Origin: Parascedosporium putredinis
Taxonomy: Eukaryota > Ascomycota > Sordariomycetes > Microascales > Microascaceae
NCBI GenBank assembly: GCA_949357655.1
Contig: CASHTG010000019.1
Span: forward strand, 1,798,001 to 1,862,000
Length of the DNA stretch: 64,000 nt
Reading direction: 5' to 3'
Shown: positions 36,021-48,899 of the stretch, one piece after another
Layout of the letters: each line of letters begins with the position of its first letter
Numbering within the stretch: the stretch's first letter is position 1
Made by a program: the position numbers and the translations under genes
Notes under the pieces: model-generated
The model's input: only the letters and a program-made list of their open reading frames with translations
What the model was told of the DNA's origin: nothing
The model's database searches: none

Positions 36021-39000
36021 AAAAGGAACCGAACGAAACAGAAGAAAAAAATGAAGGGAGAAGGTGAAGAAGAGATAGGTCGGGGGCAAGGAAGACGAGA
36101 ACAAGTCTGGAGTGTCTAGGGATACAAGGGCGAGGATGTGGAAAGGATGGAGTGTGTGGTGCATATAGGTTGTGCTTTTTTTCTCTTTCCCGAGGTCAGC
36201 TTGTTGATTCTCTCTCGTCATTCTCATATGGTTGCTGGGAGGAAAGGAAGGGAAGGTGGTCAGTCTTGAGGGAGCATGGCAACGGCAGTTCATTCGGTTT
36301 TTATGTGGTGTTGTTTCTCTTGTTCTTTTTCGTGGTGTTGTCTTTTTTCTTCTTGTTCTTCATTTTTCCATCTTCTTTTCCTGTTTCTTTTTTCTTATTC
36401 TTCTTTCCTCTTCATCTTTTTTCTAAAGATTATGTGGCCTCCGAGTCCTCGATCATGACGGATGAGATTAAAAACGCTAGTACTATTTTGTCACGAAGGA
36501 AACGTTGTCGGAAACATTTCTTATCTTCCCAAATGGTTGCATTTCATCCTTGCTTGTTGTTTCCGCCGCTTGCTTCAGCTCCCCCAGGATGTGAGATTCA
36601 CCAAAGTGAAGATGGATGTCTATTAGCTATTAGATTGTTCTCTGACTATAGCATCGAAGAATACGTATTGATATTTGTGTTAGCCCTTTTGATATGTTGG
36701 GTTGTCCACACTGAACTCCCGTCTCTTAGCAAAAGCGAGTGAGAGATGAAGTATATTGTTTCCTGTTTTACATGTAACGAACGGGACATGCTTGAAACAA
36801 AAACGAAGCAGAAAGAACTTCACGCCAACATTCGGCCGGCTTGCAGCTTCGGGTTACTCGCCCGAGACTTTTCGCTGCCGGGTGGTCAACATATGTCATT
36901 GCCTAATATATATAAGAACCCTGAGCTCAGGACGGAGCGATGCTTGTTGAAAAGGCCGGACTGGCTAATACTCCTTCGCCGCCCAATCAGGGGTGGGATG
37001 GTCAGGCCGAGCCCCCAAAGGGAAAGTTGACGCAATGGCCCCCATTTTCTCACCGTTGGAGTATAGGCGCGACCGAGGAATGTGTTGGAGTCACTCGCTC
37101 TCAACAACGAGTCCATGCACCCTTCATCTCCAAGGGTGTCCTCACAGAGCAAAGGGCGTGGAAAAGAGGATGGAACAGGGGCTAAAATGCCCAAACGGGG
37201 ATAGAACCTTTTACTCGGGGTCTGGGGAGGGGGTGGAAGAGGGTCTGGTGATCATGCATGTTGACTAAACGTTGGGAATGGCCAAGGATGGGATGGACGC
37301 ATATTTTGTGGTATTGGATGCTTTCTTCACCGAGGACATGGTGGGGGATGATTAGTGAAAGATAAGAGCTTCCTCCTCTGCTGGTAGAATTTGTGTTGAA
37401 ACCATTATTATTCGAGCAAGAAACTCGTCATTGATTTCCGGCAGGCTATTTCGCGAGTCGATCTTGTCCCTAATACGAATCGATATTCGCTTTTACCTTG
37501 GCACATATCGAACATGACTTTGGTTATTATAGCTTACGTCTCTCGCATTGCGCGTGACCAAAGATGAAATCAAAACCTGACTCGGCCCTCGATACATGTG
37601 GCAAACGGCGACTCCGACTTAGTTGATGGGTCTTTACAAAGGCTGCCTCCCAAGGCACATTGAATTGAATTGGTCTGCGGAAAATGCGTGGCCCGGGTCT
37701 GCACGCCCTCTCGCCTCGCATTAGGGCCCTTCTCGAATTGTTTCTAAGGAAAAATGAATGGCTCTTCTCCTTCAATGGACGCTGCAAGGATTAAAGCTGT
37801 TGCTCGGTGAAGCAAACATGAAGGCTAGAACGAAGACGTCCTTCGCCTGACTCGGATGGTTCCTATTGGGTCGGGCAATTCCTGCAGGTAGGCCGATCTT
37901 TATTGGGTGAGGACTGCACCTATTATCCAAAAGAATACTTTGTCCAAGAAACGCGGCCGAGCACTTTCATCCCCGGACAACAAAAAAGACGACACCTGGG
38001 GTCCCGGTGACGTGCCCGGGGTCAAAGAGGAGGAGGGGAAGGAATTGTAATCTTGATCACTTATTCAAACGACACCCTTACCTCTTCCCGCGCTAAGAAC
38101 CCCTCACCTTCCCTTGCCGCCTTTTTTCCATTTTGTTTTCCATCCATTTTCTTTTCTCTCCGTAAGCCGGGGCCGAAAGCGGAGATCTGGGGAGGAATGG
38201 AATGGAACGGTTTGAAATGGATCCTATGAACCTCGAACTATCGATGTGTTGTGTGCACTCTGTACATTCCGTGTGTTTTGTGTGCGCGATGTTGGCTGTT
38301 GGCACGCACCACACCCATATTCTCCAGCCCTTGTTTTTGTGTAAGTCAACCCGAGAGTCCAAGCCGACGGGCGATAACGGCAATGAGGCAGCAGGGGTTA
38401 GGATGGAAATGGAAATGTGTGGAGAAGGGGAGAGAATGAGGCCAAGTTCCCTTGCTGGATTCCCTTTTTCTTTTTTCTCTCTCTTTCCTTTTTCTCTCTT
38501 TCTCTTTCTTTTTCGAGGCTTGCTCGATCTAGCCTAGTGGCTAGTGGCTGCCAGGACCATTCGATCAACTGCCTGCACCGTGTCGTGTAATCTCCCCTTG
38601 GGTGCCGTATTTGTTGGATTAGTGATTCAAAGCACATCAGCAGCCTAATTTCGGGCTAGGTTAGCCCTAACGCCGCCCTCGGACGAACCCTGGGAAAGAA
38701 CATTCAACATTCAATATTGCTGGATTTGATTCGAGTACCGAATTTGCCGATTAGTTGCAAACCTACACCGCAGCGGGAGCGTGGTTAGGAGTAGTAGTTG
38801 ACAAGGGGCGTGGAAGTCGTCTGCCACGCGTTAATACTGCGCAACGAAGAAATGAGCAGGGGACGTTGATTCGCCTTTGGGCTGGTCCCTTGTGGTTGAT
38901 GGATCCCTTTTGCCATGGCTTGGGTTGGGGGCAACAAAACCACCCGTACATAAGCAAAAGGCCTTCGGTGAGGCAGAAAGGAAAGAGCAAGCGTGACGCC

Positions 39001-42000
39001 GCGCCTTCCTTCTCAACCTCACAGGCTATCGTGTTAGCCAGCGCCTTTTTTTTTTTTACATGCAAACACCATTTCTCTTTCCGTCTGTGACCAAGACAAA
39101 ACATGCTCGTCAACGCTCAGCTGGTCCCACCGCTGTTTTCTTTTCTCATCCCTTGGGCGGCTCCTTGTAAAAAGAATGGTCGTGGACTTTCTGCCGAGCC
39201 GGCATCATCGGGAGGAATATAAACGGGACACAAACGGTGTGCGATGGGGGATTGAGTGAGTGTGCCAGCGTCTCGAGATGTGAACGAGACGAGAAGGGAT
39301 CCATCCGGATGCGCGCCAGTTGCAATCTCGCAATTTCACCACGGTAGGGCCCTTTCCTCCGCACACACACAGGAGCTCTGCCTCTTCTTTCTGGATACGT
39401 AGTCCTTTATTCGATGCACTCTGCTCGGTCTCTTCTTCACCTTAGAAGCAGCCTGCTATCAATGACGCCCGGCTTTCCGCCTTTTTGTCGGGTGCCCGGA
39501 TGCAAAGGATCGAAGAGAAGGGCGACACGCGAGTGTGGGGTCGGATTGCACCATGGCTGAGGCGAGAAAGGCTAAACGTTGCGAATCTGAATCCCGCCAT
39601 CCGGCGCCCCTCCCTCCCGTCCTCCCTTTTCCTAATCTTCTCATCACAGTGCAACTAGCATTTTCGGTCGACAGCAGCTCCTTGAAGTGTCCTGCGCCCG
39701 ACGGACGGTGTAATTCGGTGGAGACGAAGACCAAATGTCGGAATGGTTGCACTCATAAGCAGGATACTTACTAACAAGCCCGGGAAACATGAGTCTACCT
39801 TGAAGCTGTCCGGGCGGCGCAACGGGCCTACGCATCTTCGTGTCCGCACCTTTGTGTCCGCTGTGCTGGATTACATCTTGCATCAAACTGGATGCCTCGT
39901 CCGTGTTCCTCGGCTGGTGCGCAGCTTACACCACACAACCTGCACAATGCAGGCTCGGAATATATCGCAGACGGCCCGCCACTCCCACTGCGTGATATAG
40001 GGTTATCATGAGCTGGGCTTGGGTGAAATCGTAATTTACGGTTGATGCAAGTTTGCACATCCTTCACTCACTTTCTTTTGCACTGGTCCGATGATTCCCG
40101 AACTCGGCGCCTGCACGACGCTTCACTGTTGCTCAGCTACAGCATCACATTGCTGATGGGATAGGGAGAGTAGTACAACAATCCATGGCCGGCGTCATCG
40201 GCGAGACTCTGCTTGGATTCGGGCCAAGGTTTTGTTGAACCACCCCGGCGATAGTCCAAATCCATTTCCATCTCTGCGTAACTGTCAGCCCTCACCTCAG
40301 CTGTCCTGATCGTCGCGGCCAAGACATGATGCCTTCCCCACATTCTGCCGTCGCAAGTATGGGGATCTTCGACAGGGCTCTCTCCGCGGCCCCTCCCCCG
40401 AGTCACACATCGAAAGGCCATGAGGGTGGCGGCTAGCAGAGCTAAATACTTGTAATACACTTTCAAGATGGATGAGAAATCGAATTCCTCAGGGTGTGCA
40501 AACTAAATTACGCGAGCGGAAGGGGGATCTCATCACGATGTCACGATGGAGTATTCAGACCGAAGTGGGCGGTTCCTCTCTGACACAACCTCGTTCTCGG
40601 TGGAGCCAGCGCAGTGGCGTGCGATGTGCCAGTGTTGGCGAGCGAGCTAAGAAAGAGGGAGAAAAGAAAAAGAAAAAGGGTCAGTTCCGACAACGGGCTC
40701 ACACCGGAAGCGTCGAGGGAATGGCCGAGGGGCGGGGATTGTCGTGTACTTAGTACAGCCCATGCCACTTCCCCAACCGTCAGGGAACTGTGCTTGTGGG
40801 GAGGACTAGGACGACGGTGGGGTGGGTGAGTATCCGGAATGAGAGCAGGCAGCGAAAAATAAAGAAGCGTTGCACTCACCAATTGATCAATGATGTTTTA
40901 GCTCCTTCGTCGCAAAGATAGGGAGACGGCATACGCTAACTTTCCAAGCAATGTAATCTTGCCTCTAGCGCCGACGCGCAAGATTGGTCTTCAATGTTCT
41001 CACATGTCGGCGAAGTGTGAGTCGCACAAAAGGGAAGCACGTTCAAGAGGGAAAAAAATTGATGTGGAGGGTAATGGAGGGGGTGTGAACCTACGGGTTC
41101 CTGACTTGGGATTGCGACTGCATGGCATGCGCTCAGCACGTTCGCAATGGAAAGTTTGTGAACATCTGAATGGCAGGGGCAGCCCCCCTCCCAAAAAAAA
41201 AAAATAACTAATGGAAAACAAGACCAAGGCCAAAAGTCTAGATGCTAGATGGCCTGGGCCTTGGCCGATGTCCTCAAATAGGCTTCTTCAGTCGATCTTG
41301 GCCATCTTGACCGTGGACTTGCCAGCATGGGCGGTCACCCGACTCACCCGCCATGGTGGGAGAGGGTAGAAGAGGGGAGAAAAGCAAAGGCGGAGAACTT
41401 TCGCTCTTCAAACGAAGATCGGTGGCTTGCTCAGCGCAAGGCGCACACCCCTCTGGTTGCAGGTTCCTCGTACGTATACGCCAAACTTTGATAAATGGCG
41501 TGCTGCCTGGAATTGATTTCATTCTGACGCAGATGCGGCAACTGGTGAATGGGACGACAATTTTGATATATCCAATGTTGCTCCTTGGACGGCTGTTCCC
41601 ATAGTTGCTGCGGGCCGCCCGCCATCTTACAAGGCAATGTATGGGCCAACGGCTTATCTCAACTTGTGGCCAAGCGTCTACAAGTATGGAGATGTGCCAT
41701 GGATCGATGAGGTTGGATCGATTGATGTCGGCCGTCGTGTCCAACACACGACTGCGTTGATTCTGCAGGCGGGCCAAAGGGCAGTCGTCCCCGGACGACG
41801 AGGGTTCGGGATTTCGCAGCGAATGAAGGCGAAGTTGAAAGGGGCGAATGAAGAAACTCGGGGGTGGATCTATCAAAAAGCGACAACCCCCAGACGACGA
41901 GCTGCCCCGCCGCCGGAACCACCATAGAAAACGGGATGAGCCAGTCGCGGCGGTGAGGAAACCGCGGCGATAAAATGGGACAAATTCGAATACTAGGGCG

Positions 42001-43101
42001 GAAGAGGCGTAGGGCATTGAAGGGAGGAAAGGGGAAAAATGGAGAGGGAGAGAAACGATGACTGGCAGAAAGAATGAAAGAGGGTCGTGTTCAAGTATAC
42101 AGCTCAACGAATACTGTATACAAGCACAGAACCTACTTGTATTTTGGATCCCATCCCATTTTGATTCCGTTGACGCCAGCATTGAAGGGAAAGAGCAACG
42201 GGAGTCTCTACCACCTTCCATGGATCCAACCCACAAGAATATCCGCTGGGTTTATTGATTCCACCTTTGGTCCCGTGCCTTCCCCCAAGTTGGGCCCTTT
42301 TCCCTTTCCCTCTGCTCTCCTTCGATTTCGTATCTGCGTTTCCCGTCCGTTTTCTACCACCCCTGGTCCCGCCCTTCCTCTTATCAGATCGCTCTTCTTC
42401 GAAAGGTTCCGAGGGACCTAGGGTTCGGCCGGCGGACGTTCTTGCCAAGCGAGTCTGGCTCTCAAAAGGTCCCCAAGGGTCTCTCCCCAACCAGTTCCAC
42501 ACTTCATTCCCTCCCGCTCTTGACCTCTCGCTTGCACCTTTTCTGGCGTGGAAGCTAAAATACTTAAAAGTTTCCCTCCCTCCTCTCTCGCTCCTTCCCC
42601 CTTTCCTCATCACTCTGTTCTACTCCGTTCTCTCCAAGGAAGATCTCGAATCGGATTCACCTCGCTCGCCACGCCTTTCCAATTCTCTTTTACTCCTCAC
42701 CACCTCTTCCTGGCGTGCTCATCATCTGCCACCGAACCTACTTTCACCGCTCCTAGGGTTCGACGTTGGGTGCTTAGTTTGCCCCGTTTTCGAATTTGAT
42801 TCTCCGGCTTCACTTATTTTCCCCACGCAACGCACGTTGACCACCCCCATCAAGGCGCGCCGCCCACTCAGCCTAGGTGATTACTGATCAACAACATCAG
42901 CTTGCTCACCGAGCGACCCCTGCTTGCACCCTTATCTCCCCACAACTCACCGGCACCGAGATTTGAGATTGCGATTTACTAGCAGATCGCCTCAGCTCGG
43001 TATCGGTGTCAAATTTCACAAGGAAGAAATAATTCTAAAAAGAATATCAACGACCCGTCGTTAGGCAAACTTTTGCCCAACCCCGCCACATCGTTTGCAC
43101 G
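36021..43101. other. Gene-poor region, 7 kb
   Basis: This is the largest interval without a recognisable gene. It opens with a strongly T-rich segment (about 36170-36430) after the iqg1 stop and has a CT-rich stretch at about 38460-38515 and an A12 run near 41195. It ends with an 800-base CT-rich leader (about 42250-42900) in front of the choline sulfatase. The longest open frames (for example about 320 codons on the minus strand at 41274-42236) look like noncoding translation: mixed basic, Ser and Pro content without motifs. No RNA gene was recognised. Confidence 0.5.
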
Positions 43102-44991
43102 ATGGCACCAGATCTCAACTCTCTTCCCGCCTCTTCGGTGAGCCCTGCCGTTTTGAACACTACTCGCGGCAATGGCGCCTTCGTTCCCACCGCGGCCCCG
43201 GTGTCCGTGGGGAGAAGAAGCCCAACATTCTATACATCATGGCCGACCAGCTTGCCGCGCCCCTCCTAAAAATGTACAACCCCGATTCTCAGATCAAGAC
43301 CCCCAACCTCGATGCGCTAGCCGCGAAGTCGGTCCAATTTGACTCGGCCTATTGCCCTTCTCCTCTCTGCGCACCCTCTCGCATGAGCATGATCACGGGC
43401 CTTCTACCTCTCAAGATTGGAGCGTATGACAACGCGGCGCAGATTTCGAGCGACATCCCCACCTACGCCCACTATCTTCGGCTCGCTGGCTACCAGACGG
43501 TGCTCGCGGGCAAAATGCACTTCATTGGTGACCAGCTTCACGGTTACGAGACACGCCTTACTTCAGACATCTACCCAGGTGACTTTGGCTGGGTCGTGAA
43601 CTGGGACGAGCCCGACACGCGCCTGGAGTGGTACCACAATGCGAGCTCGATCTTGCAAGCGGGCACCTGCATTAGGAGCAACCAGCTAGATTACGATGAA
43701 GAGGTCATGTACAAATCGACCCAGTTTCTCTACGACCACGTGCGAGAGGGTCCGGATGCCCGACCCTTCTGCCTTACCGTAAGTTGCTCCTTAATCCGCC
43801 CATAACGAGCCGGCCGTGGCCGCCTGGGCCTTCATAGAGGATGAATTCATGGCTAACATTCCCTGAACAATTCAGGTATCCCTCACCCACCCCCACGACC
43901 CTTACACGATTGAGGAAAAGTACTGGGATCTGTACGAAGGCGTTGACATTGACCTACCTCAGGTCAAAATCCCAAAGGACCAGCAGGACCCTCACAGCAA
44001 GCGCCTGCTCAGGGTGTGCGACCTTTGGGACGAGGACTTTAGCGACGAGCAGATCAAGAGGGCCAGGCGGGCTTACTACGGAGCCGTCAGCTACGTCGAC
44101 GACTGCATTGGCCGCCTTCTTGACACTCTCAAGCGCTGCCGGTTAGATGAGAACACCATTGTCGTCTTTAGCGGCGACCATGGTGACATGCTGGGCGAGC
44201 GCGGCCTCTGGTATAAGATGAGCTACTTCGAGAACTCGGTTCGCGTGCCACTTCTCGTCTGCGATCCCAAGAATTACGCACCCCGCCGCGTCACTTCGAA
44301 CGTGTCGACTCTCGACATCCTACCCACGATGTGCGACCTTGCAGGTACCAAGCCTCTCGACGGCCTTAGCCTCGACGGCAAGTCTTTGCTCCCCCACCTG
44401 CAAGGCAGGCCTGGGCACGACAAGGTGTACGGCGAGTACACGGGCGAGGGCACGATTAGCCCTCTCATCATGATCAAGGATGGGCCCTGGAAGTACATTC
44501 ACTGCCCGACGGACGGTACGCAGCTCTTCAACCTTGCGCGTGACCCGCTAGAGCTGGTCAACCTCGCGCAGCTCCTGCAGAAAGTCGAGCCCCGCACGTC
44601 TGAGGAGGAGGAGGCCAAGGTGAAGCTTGACGAGTTCGATGCTGAGACGGCGGCGCGATGGGACTTTGAGGCGGCATCCAAAGTGGTTGTGGAGTCGCAG
44701 AGGAAGAGGCGTCTTGTGTGGTCGGCACTCAAGATCGGTCAGTTCACGAGCTGGGATTACGACCCGATCGATCCCGGAACCGAGAAGTAAGTTCTAGCCT
44801 TTTGGACCCGCTCTACCCCCTTATTTTCTTCCTCCTTTGTCAGAATAATCTGCTAACCAACCTTTAGATATATCCGCTCGCACATTCCTCTTGATGACCT
44901 AGAGCGCAGGGCTCGATACCCCGCCGTGGACAAGTATGGACATGAAACCGCGAGGGTTCTTGTCGATCAAGCCGGATCACACGGCCAGTAA
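43102..44991 (+). CDS. Choline sulfatase (type I sulfatase)
   Basis: The exons are 43102-43778, 43876-44786 and 44868-44991, about 570 residues. Both introns have GTAAGT donors, and the second has a TGCTAAC branch site. The sequence KPNILYIMADQLAAP provides the metal-binding start of sulfatases. LCAPSRMSMITG is the C-x-P-S-R signature whose Cys is converted to formylglycine. FSGDHGDMLGERGLWYK and the WKYIHCP-type ending are also characteristic. The long LAAPLLKMYNP segment points to the choline-O-sulfatase subgroup, which releases choline and sulfate from stored choline sulfate. In fungi this serves as a sulfur (and osmolyte) store and is usually induced by sulfur limitation; I did not find a clear CYS3-type promoter palindrome. 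There is one frame break at the G run 43209-43212 (one G short), just before the first catalytic block. No sulfate or choline transporter lies next to it. Confidence 0.93.
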
Positions 44992-46003
44992 TACACTACC
45001 CAAGGCGGTTTTATATCGTACAGGGTATACAGAGGAGTGGGGGTCGCGGACCTGTGCCTGCAAAGGTCCGTCGTATTGCTTTCGAGCAAGAGATTTAATG
45101 TAATGAACGACATCTTTGGGGACGACTTTAAACCCCCAGTAGATGGGTAGTATGTGGTTTTCGGCGTTTTATGAGACATGACACCGCAATGAAGGCCGTT
45201 ATACTATGCGGCAGGAGGGGAACGGAAAAGGAAACTGAAGCAAGGGTAGAGGGGAAGAAGAAAAAAGGAAATAAGAGAGAAAACAAAAAAGAGAAAAAGA
45301 GACTAAAAAGAGGAACAAGAATAATAGCCAACTATTACCTCGGTTTTATAAAAATTGAAAAGATTCAATGTTATTTTGGCCTCACATTGCCCATTGTGCT
45401 TGAAATCAAGTCGTACGTGAGTGCGTCGAATGGAGTGTCGTCACGAGTTGGGATGATTGGTGGGGTGGTTGGATGGTGAGGTAAGCTGAGCTGGCTGGAT
45501 CAGATAGTGTCCCCCACCTTTCGGCTGTATCCCCGACGAGTCGAGCTTGAGCTCTGGCGAAATACCACCAGTCAATATTTCCCCAGCTTCATCCATCAAT
45601 GCTTCTGGACCGCGCCCCATCACCAAAACATTCACCTCAATCAAATACAATACCCAATAACAACGCCAATCAACAAGCGACCCCCTCCTCAAGAAAGAAT
45701 ATTCAGTATAACACCGAAGCAGTAGCTCGGCTTCGTTTACAGGGAAATTGAGACTCGCAAGCGGCTCGACTCGACCCAATACGCACCGGACGACACGAAG
45801 TCAATCCGAGATCAATTGAGCAAAGGGAAACACGAGGGGGAATCGAAGAATTCTTCTTGTCGAGTTTCGCTGATTAGCTTATCCGGGCGTCGGGACCTTG
45901 GGGAGCACCAAGGCAGAATCGGCCAACCGGTGGTGAAAAGGGCAAGACGGAGCGGGAAAGGACAGGAACACTGGAGGGAACTCGGCAACAACATTAGTGC
46001 AGA
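44992..46003. other. Intergenic region, sulfatase to med8
   Basis: Two genes on the same strand flank this interval. A purine-rich, A-rich stretch at about 45220-45330 lies downstream of the sulfatase. I see no further gene. Confidence 0.55.
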
Positions 46004-46918
46004 ATGGCGTCTCTCAACCTATCTTCGGATGAGATCAAGGTGCTGGAGTCGGTGAGACAGCAGCTAGCGCAGGTGGTTAGCAGCTTGCAAAAGTTCCAGG
46101 AGGATTTGCACAAGGGGAACCCTTTGCCTCCCGCGTAAGTTTTCTCGTTGCGTCGACACTTTCTTCCAGCAGCAGGCTAACGCTTTTCTTCTCCTTTGTA
46201 GTACATCGATCCAAGCCTCGACGAACATCATCCTCACGAACCTCTCTACGGTGACGATCACGATGGGCAAAAACACATCTCTGTTGGAACGGATCGCAGT
46301 GCACCCGTCGACCAACTTCCCGGGGCGGCAGCACGAGGCGATACTCTTGCAGCTGCTGCGCAAGAAGCCGGAGCCGGCGGTGGAGACGCTTCTAGACGAG
46401 GGGCGGCAGCTGTCGCAGAGCTTAGGGGCGACGGGGGCGCGAGCAAGGCGGCGGCGTGGACGGCGCAGAGGGCGCTGTGGCGGTGGGCGCAGGAATACTG
46501 CGATGGGAGGATCGCGCATTACGCGCAAGAGGAGACGCTGCAGGTGTACACGGCGGAGGAGAGGGCGTCGGGGGTGGAGAATGTGAGGACGGGCTTGAGG
46601 GCGAGCCTGGAGGATGACGAGGACGACGAGGACGAGGACGGAGATGACGATGAGGAGGACGACGAGGATGACGATAATGATGGCCGGAGGGGTGGAGAGG
46701 GAGGGGAAAAGGACGCCAAGACCCGGGCGGCGGACGCCAAGGAGGCGGCGAGGGTCGCGAGGGAGAAGGAGGAGGCCAAGGCGAGGAGGGCGGCGGGGAT
46801 GAAGCTGGCGCGGAATATGGTGGTGGGCAGGTTCGAGACGCCGCCGAACGCGGATTGGGAGGCGAAGAGGAAGATGATCGGGGCGGGGATAGGGATGGCG
46901 AGGGCCCCGGGGAGGTGA
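46004..46918 (+). CDS. med8: Mediator complex subunit 8
   Basis: The exons are 46004-46134 and 46202-46918, about 282 residues. The intron has a GTAAGT donor, a GGCTAAC branch site and a TAG acceptor. The N terminus MASLNLSSDEIKVLESVRQQL is followed by NPLPP, a VHPSTNFPG motif and LLQLLRKKPEP, which together mark fungal Med8. The second half has a YTAEER..GVENVRTGL motif, then an unusually long acidic block, and a C-terminal MVVGRFETPPNADWEAKRKM segment. Med8 belongs to the Mediator head module, bridging activators and RNA polymerase II and contacting Med17/Med18 and TBP. There is one frame break at the G run 46433-46437 (one G short). Without it the protein would end in a spurious Arg-rich tail, so restoring it is well supported by the downstream family sequence. 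Confidence 0.88.
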
Positions 46919-48899
46919 AGGGTGAGGGGAAGAGATGGAGCGAACGGCTGAGGATGAGCAAGGATAGAGAGCATACGTTATTTTTCCTCGCCGTTATGTG
47001 ATGATACCCGGTCGACAAAAAGACAAAAGAACATGTTGACATCCATATTCAGATTGTTCTCCCTCCCAACTTTTGTAGGTATCTCGACTATTCGTGCTTT
47101 CAACCCCTTCCCCCTCGCTGGGCCGTTGAACTCGCAGCTTTTGAGGAACGACTCTGTCGCTCTCTCTTACCCCCATCATTTCGGGACTTGATGCGTTGCT
47201 GCGACTCGAACGGGCTTCCCGGGGCGTTCGTTAGCGCACTCGTATCCCATTTCAGCGCAGGTCTTGCAGTAGCGTGTATTTTTATTTTTACTCTCTCACA
47301 CTCACACACTCACTCTCTCCCCACGTTTGGCTCATTAAGTTGTTTCTTTACGCCGTCTTGCCCTTCCTGCATGGCGTTGCCTCAGCCTCGTTTCGATACC
47401 AGGTGTTTTTCCCTCTCAACACCGCGCTGCTGGTACATTTTCGGAAAGAGAGCGCGCGCGCGCGCGGGAATCGCCGCCCCTCCCTTCTCCAAAACCCGAC
47501 CAATTGGGCCGTGGGTTTCCTCCCCCTCCATTGACATCAACTAACCATGCTGGGTTGGATCGTGAAGGGTGGTTCAAGGGCCGGTGAATGCATGTGTGCG
47601 CGGCTTGGAGCGGCTGGCATGAGAGGAATCACACCGATGACGGGGTGCAGCACGTTAAACGAAGTCTTTTTTTCTTTTTCATTACCCTTTTCCCTATTTT
47701 GTGTGAGATTACATTCTCTTTTTAGACAAGTTCAATGGGTGAGATGCGCGTGAATCGACGCCCAATGTTTTCAGGCCCGACTCACAGCATTGAAAAGGTA
47801 TGCCGGACACCTTGCAGATTTTCACGCAGGATGAATCGAGAGCAGGCGTGATAGGGTCCGCAGGAGTGGACTTTGCGATCAAGTTCCAGGTACCGTTGAT
47901 TACCGCTGGGGGACCAATGAGCAGAGTGAGCATGGATGAAACCCAAAAGTCCATGATGACGGAGGAGCTGAAGGAAGGTAGCGTGAAGTAATCAACTAGG
48001 GGTCTTTGGATGCTGGTATTGGTTCCCGGGGCGAGGAAGGCTCACGCCTTTGTTCAAAGGAACATCTGCAACCCTGTTTTTTTCTTTCTTTGGTTCATCT
48101 CTTTTTTAAACTCTTGCCTGTCATGGGTATGACGTTCCGACAACCCAAGGGTATTCGCATCAATCCCCAGATGTACCCTACTGTGTTTTTTTCCTTCTTT
48201 TTTCCTCTCCGCCATAAAGAAGAGATAAAGGCACACACACAGTGCTTGGGCAGGACACTTCCTGCTGCGCGCGTTCCTTGCTTTTCCGGGACGAGTCTTG
48301 AGCAGTCAACAGCGCTGGGCGTGAGGGGTTGGGCTTGTTTGATTCCCGGGGTTGATAGGTTCTCAAAGACGATGAGCCCCTCAACGGACTTACATTTGCA
48401 TCTTTTTTCTTTTCTTTACTAGTCACTTGATGTTGACTGGAAGCTGAGTGCCACCCCCGCGCGCCGTGCAGGCGGAGGTGCGAGGTAAGGTTTCGATATC
48501 TACCCATGCGTTGGGGCTTGGGCCTGTCAGCTCGCGGGCCCACCACGTTGTCTCCAAATCGACCGCCTTTCCCGGGGGTGGAACTTCTTTTGTACAAGTA
48601 CAGCCCTGTCAAGTTTCCAGACCTGGGGCTCCTCGGAAGGAAGACAGGGGAAAGGAAGGAGAAAAGATGGTGGGATGGAAAGAGTATATGAAGATGGGTC
48701 GGGCACCCTGGGATGAGAACCCGGTCGACTGTCTCTTGCAAGTGATCCATCCTTATTACTGTTTCCAGTCTCCCATAGAATCAATACGAGCAGTACAATA
48801 CGCATCACTTGGTGCACTTCATCGTCCCTTTCGTTTTCCTCTTTCTTCTTTTCCCCGATCCTCTCTTACAAGACAACTTGAGGCATCCTACACGGCACT
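46919..48899. other. Intergenic region, med8 to 2EXR-like gene
   Basis: I see no supported gene here. The interval includes a (GC)8 tract at about 47452-47467 and T-rich stretches. Open frames on both strands are low-complexity. Confidence 0.55.
47452..47467. repeat. Alternating (GC)8 tract
   Basis: Sixteen bases of strictly alternating G and C follow a GAGA stretch. Such a tract can adopt left-handed DNA under torsion. Confidence 0.85.

Noticed and set aside
41274..42236. A 320-codon minus-strand open frame
   Set aside because: Long for chance, but it has mixed basic/Ser/Cys content, no domain, no hydrophobic pattern and no codon bias like that of the real genes.
42104..42613. A 169-codon minus-strand basic, Gly-rich open frame
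   Set aside because: It is the complement of the CT-rich leader of choline sulfatase; the Arg/Gly/Lys richness follows directly from that base composition.
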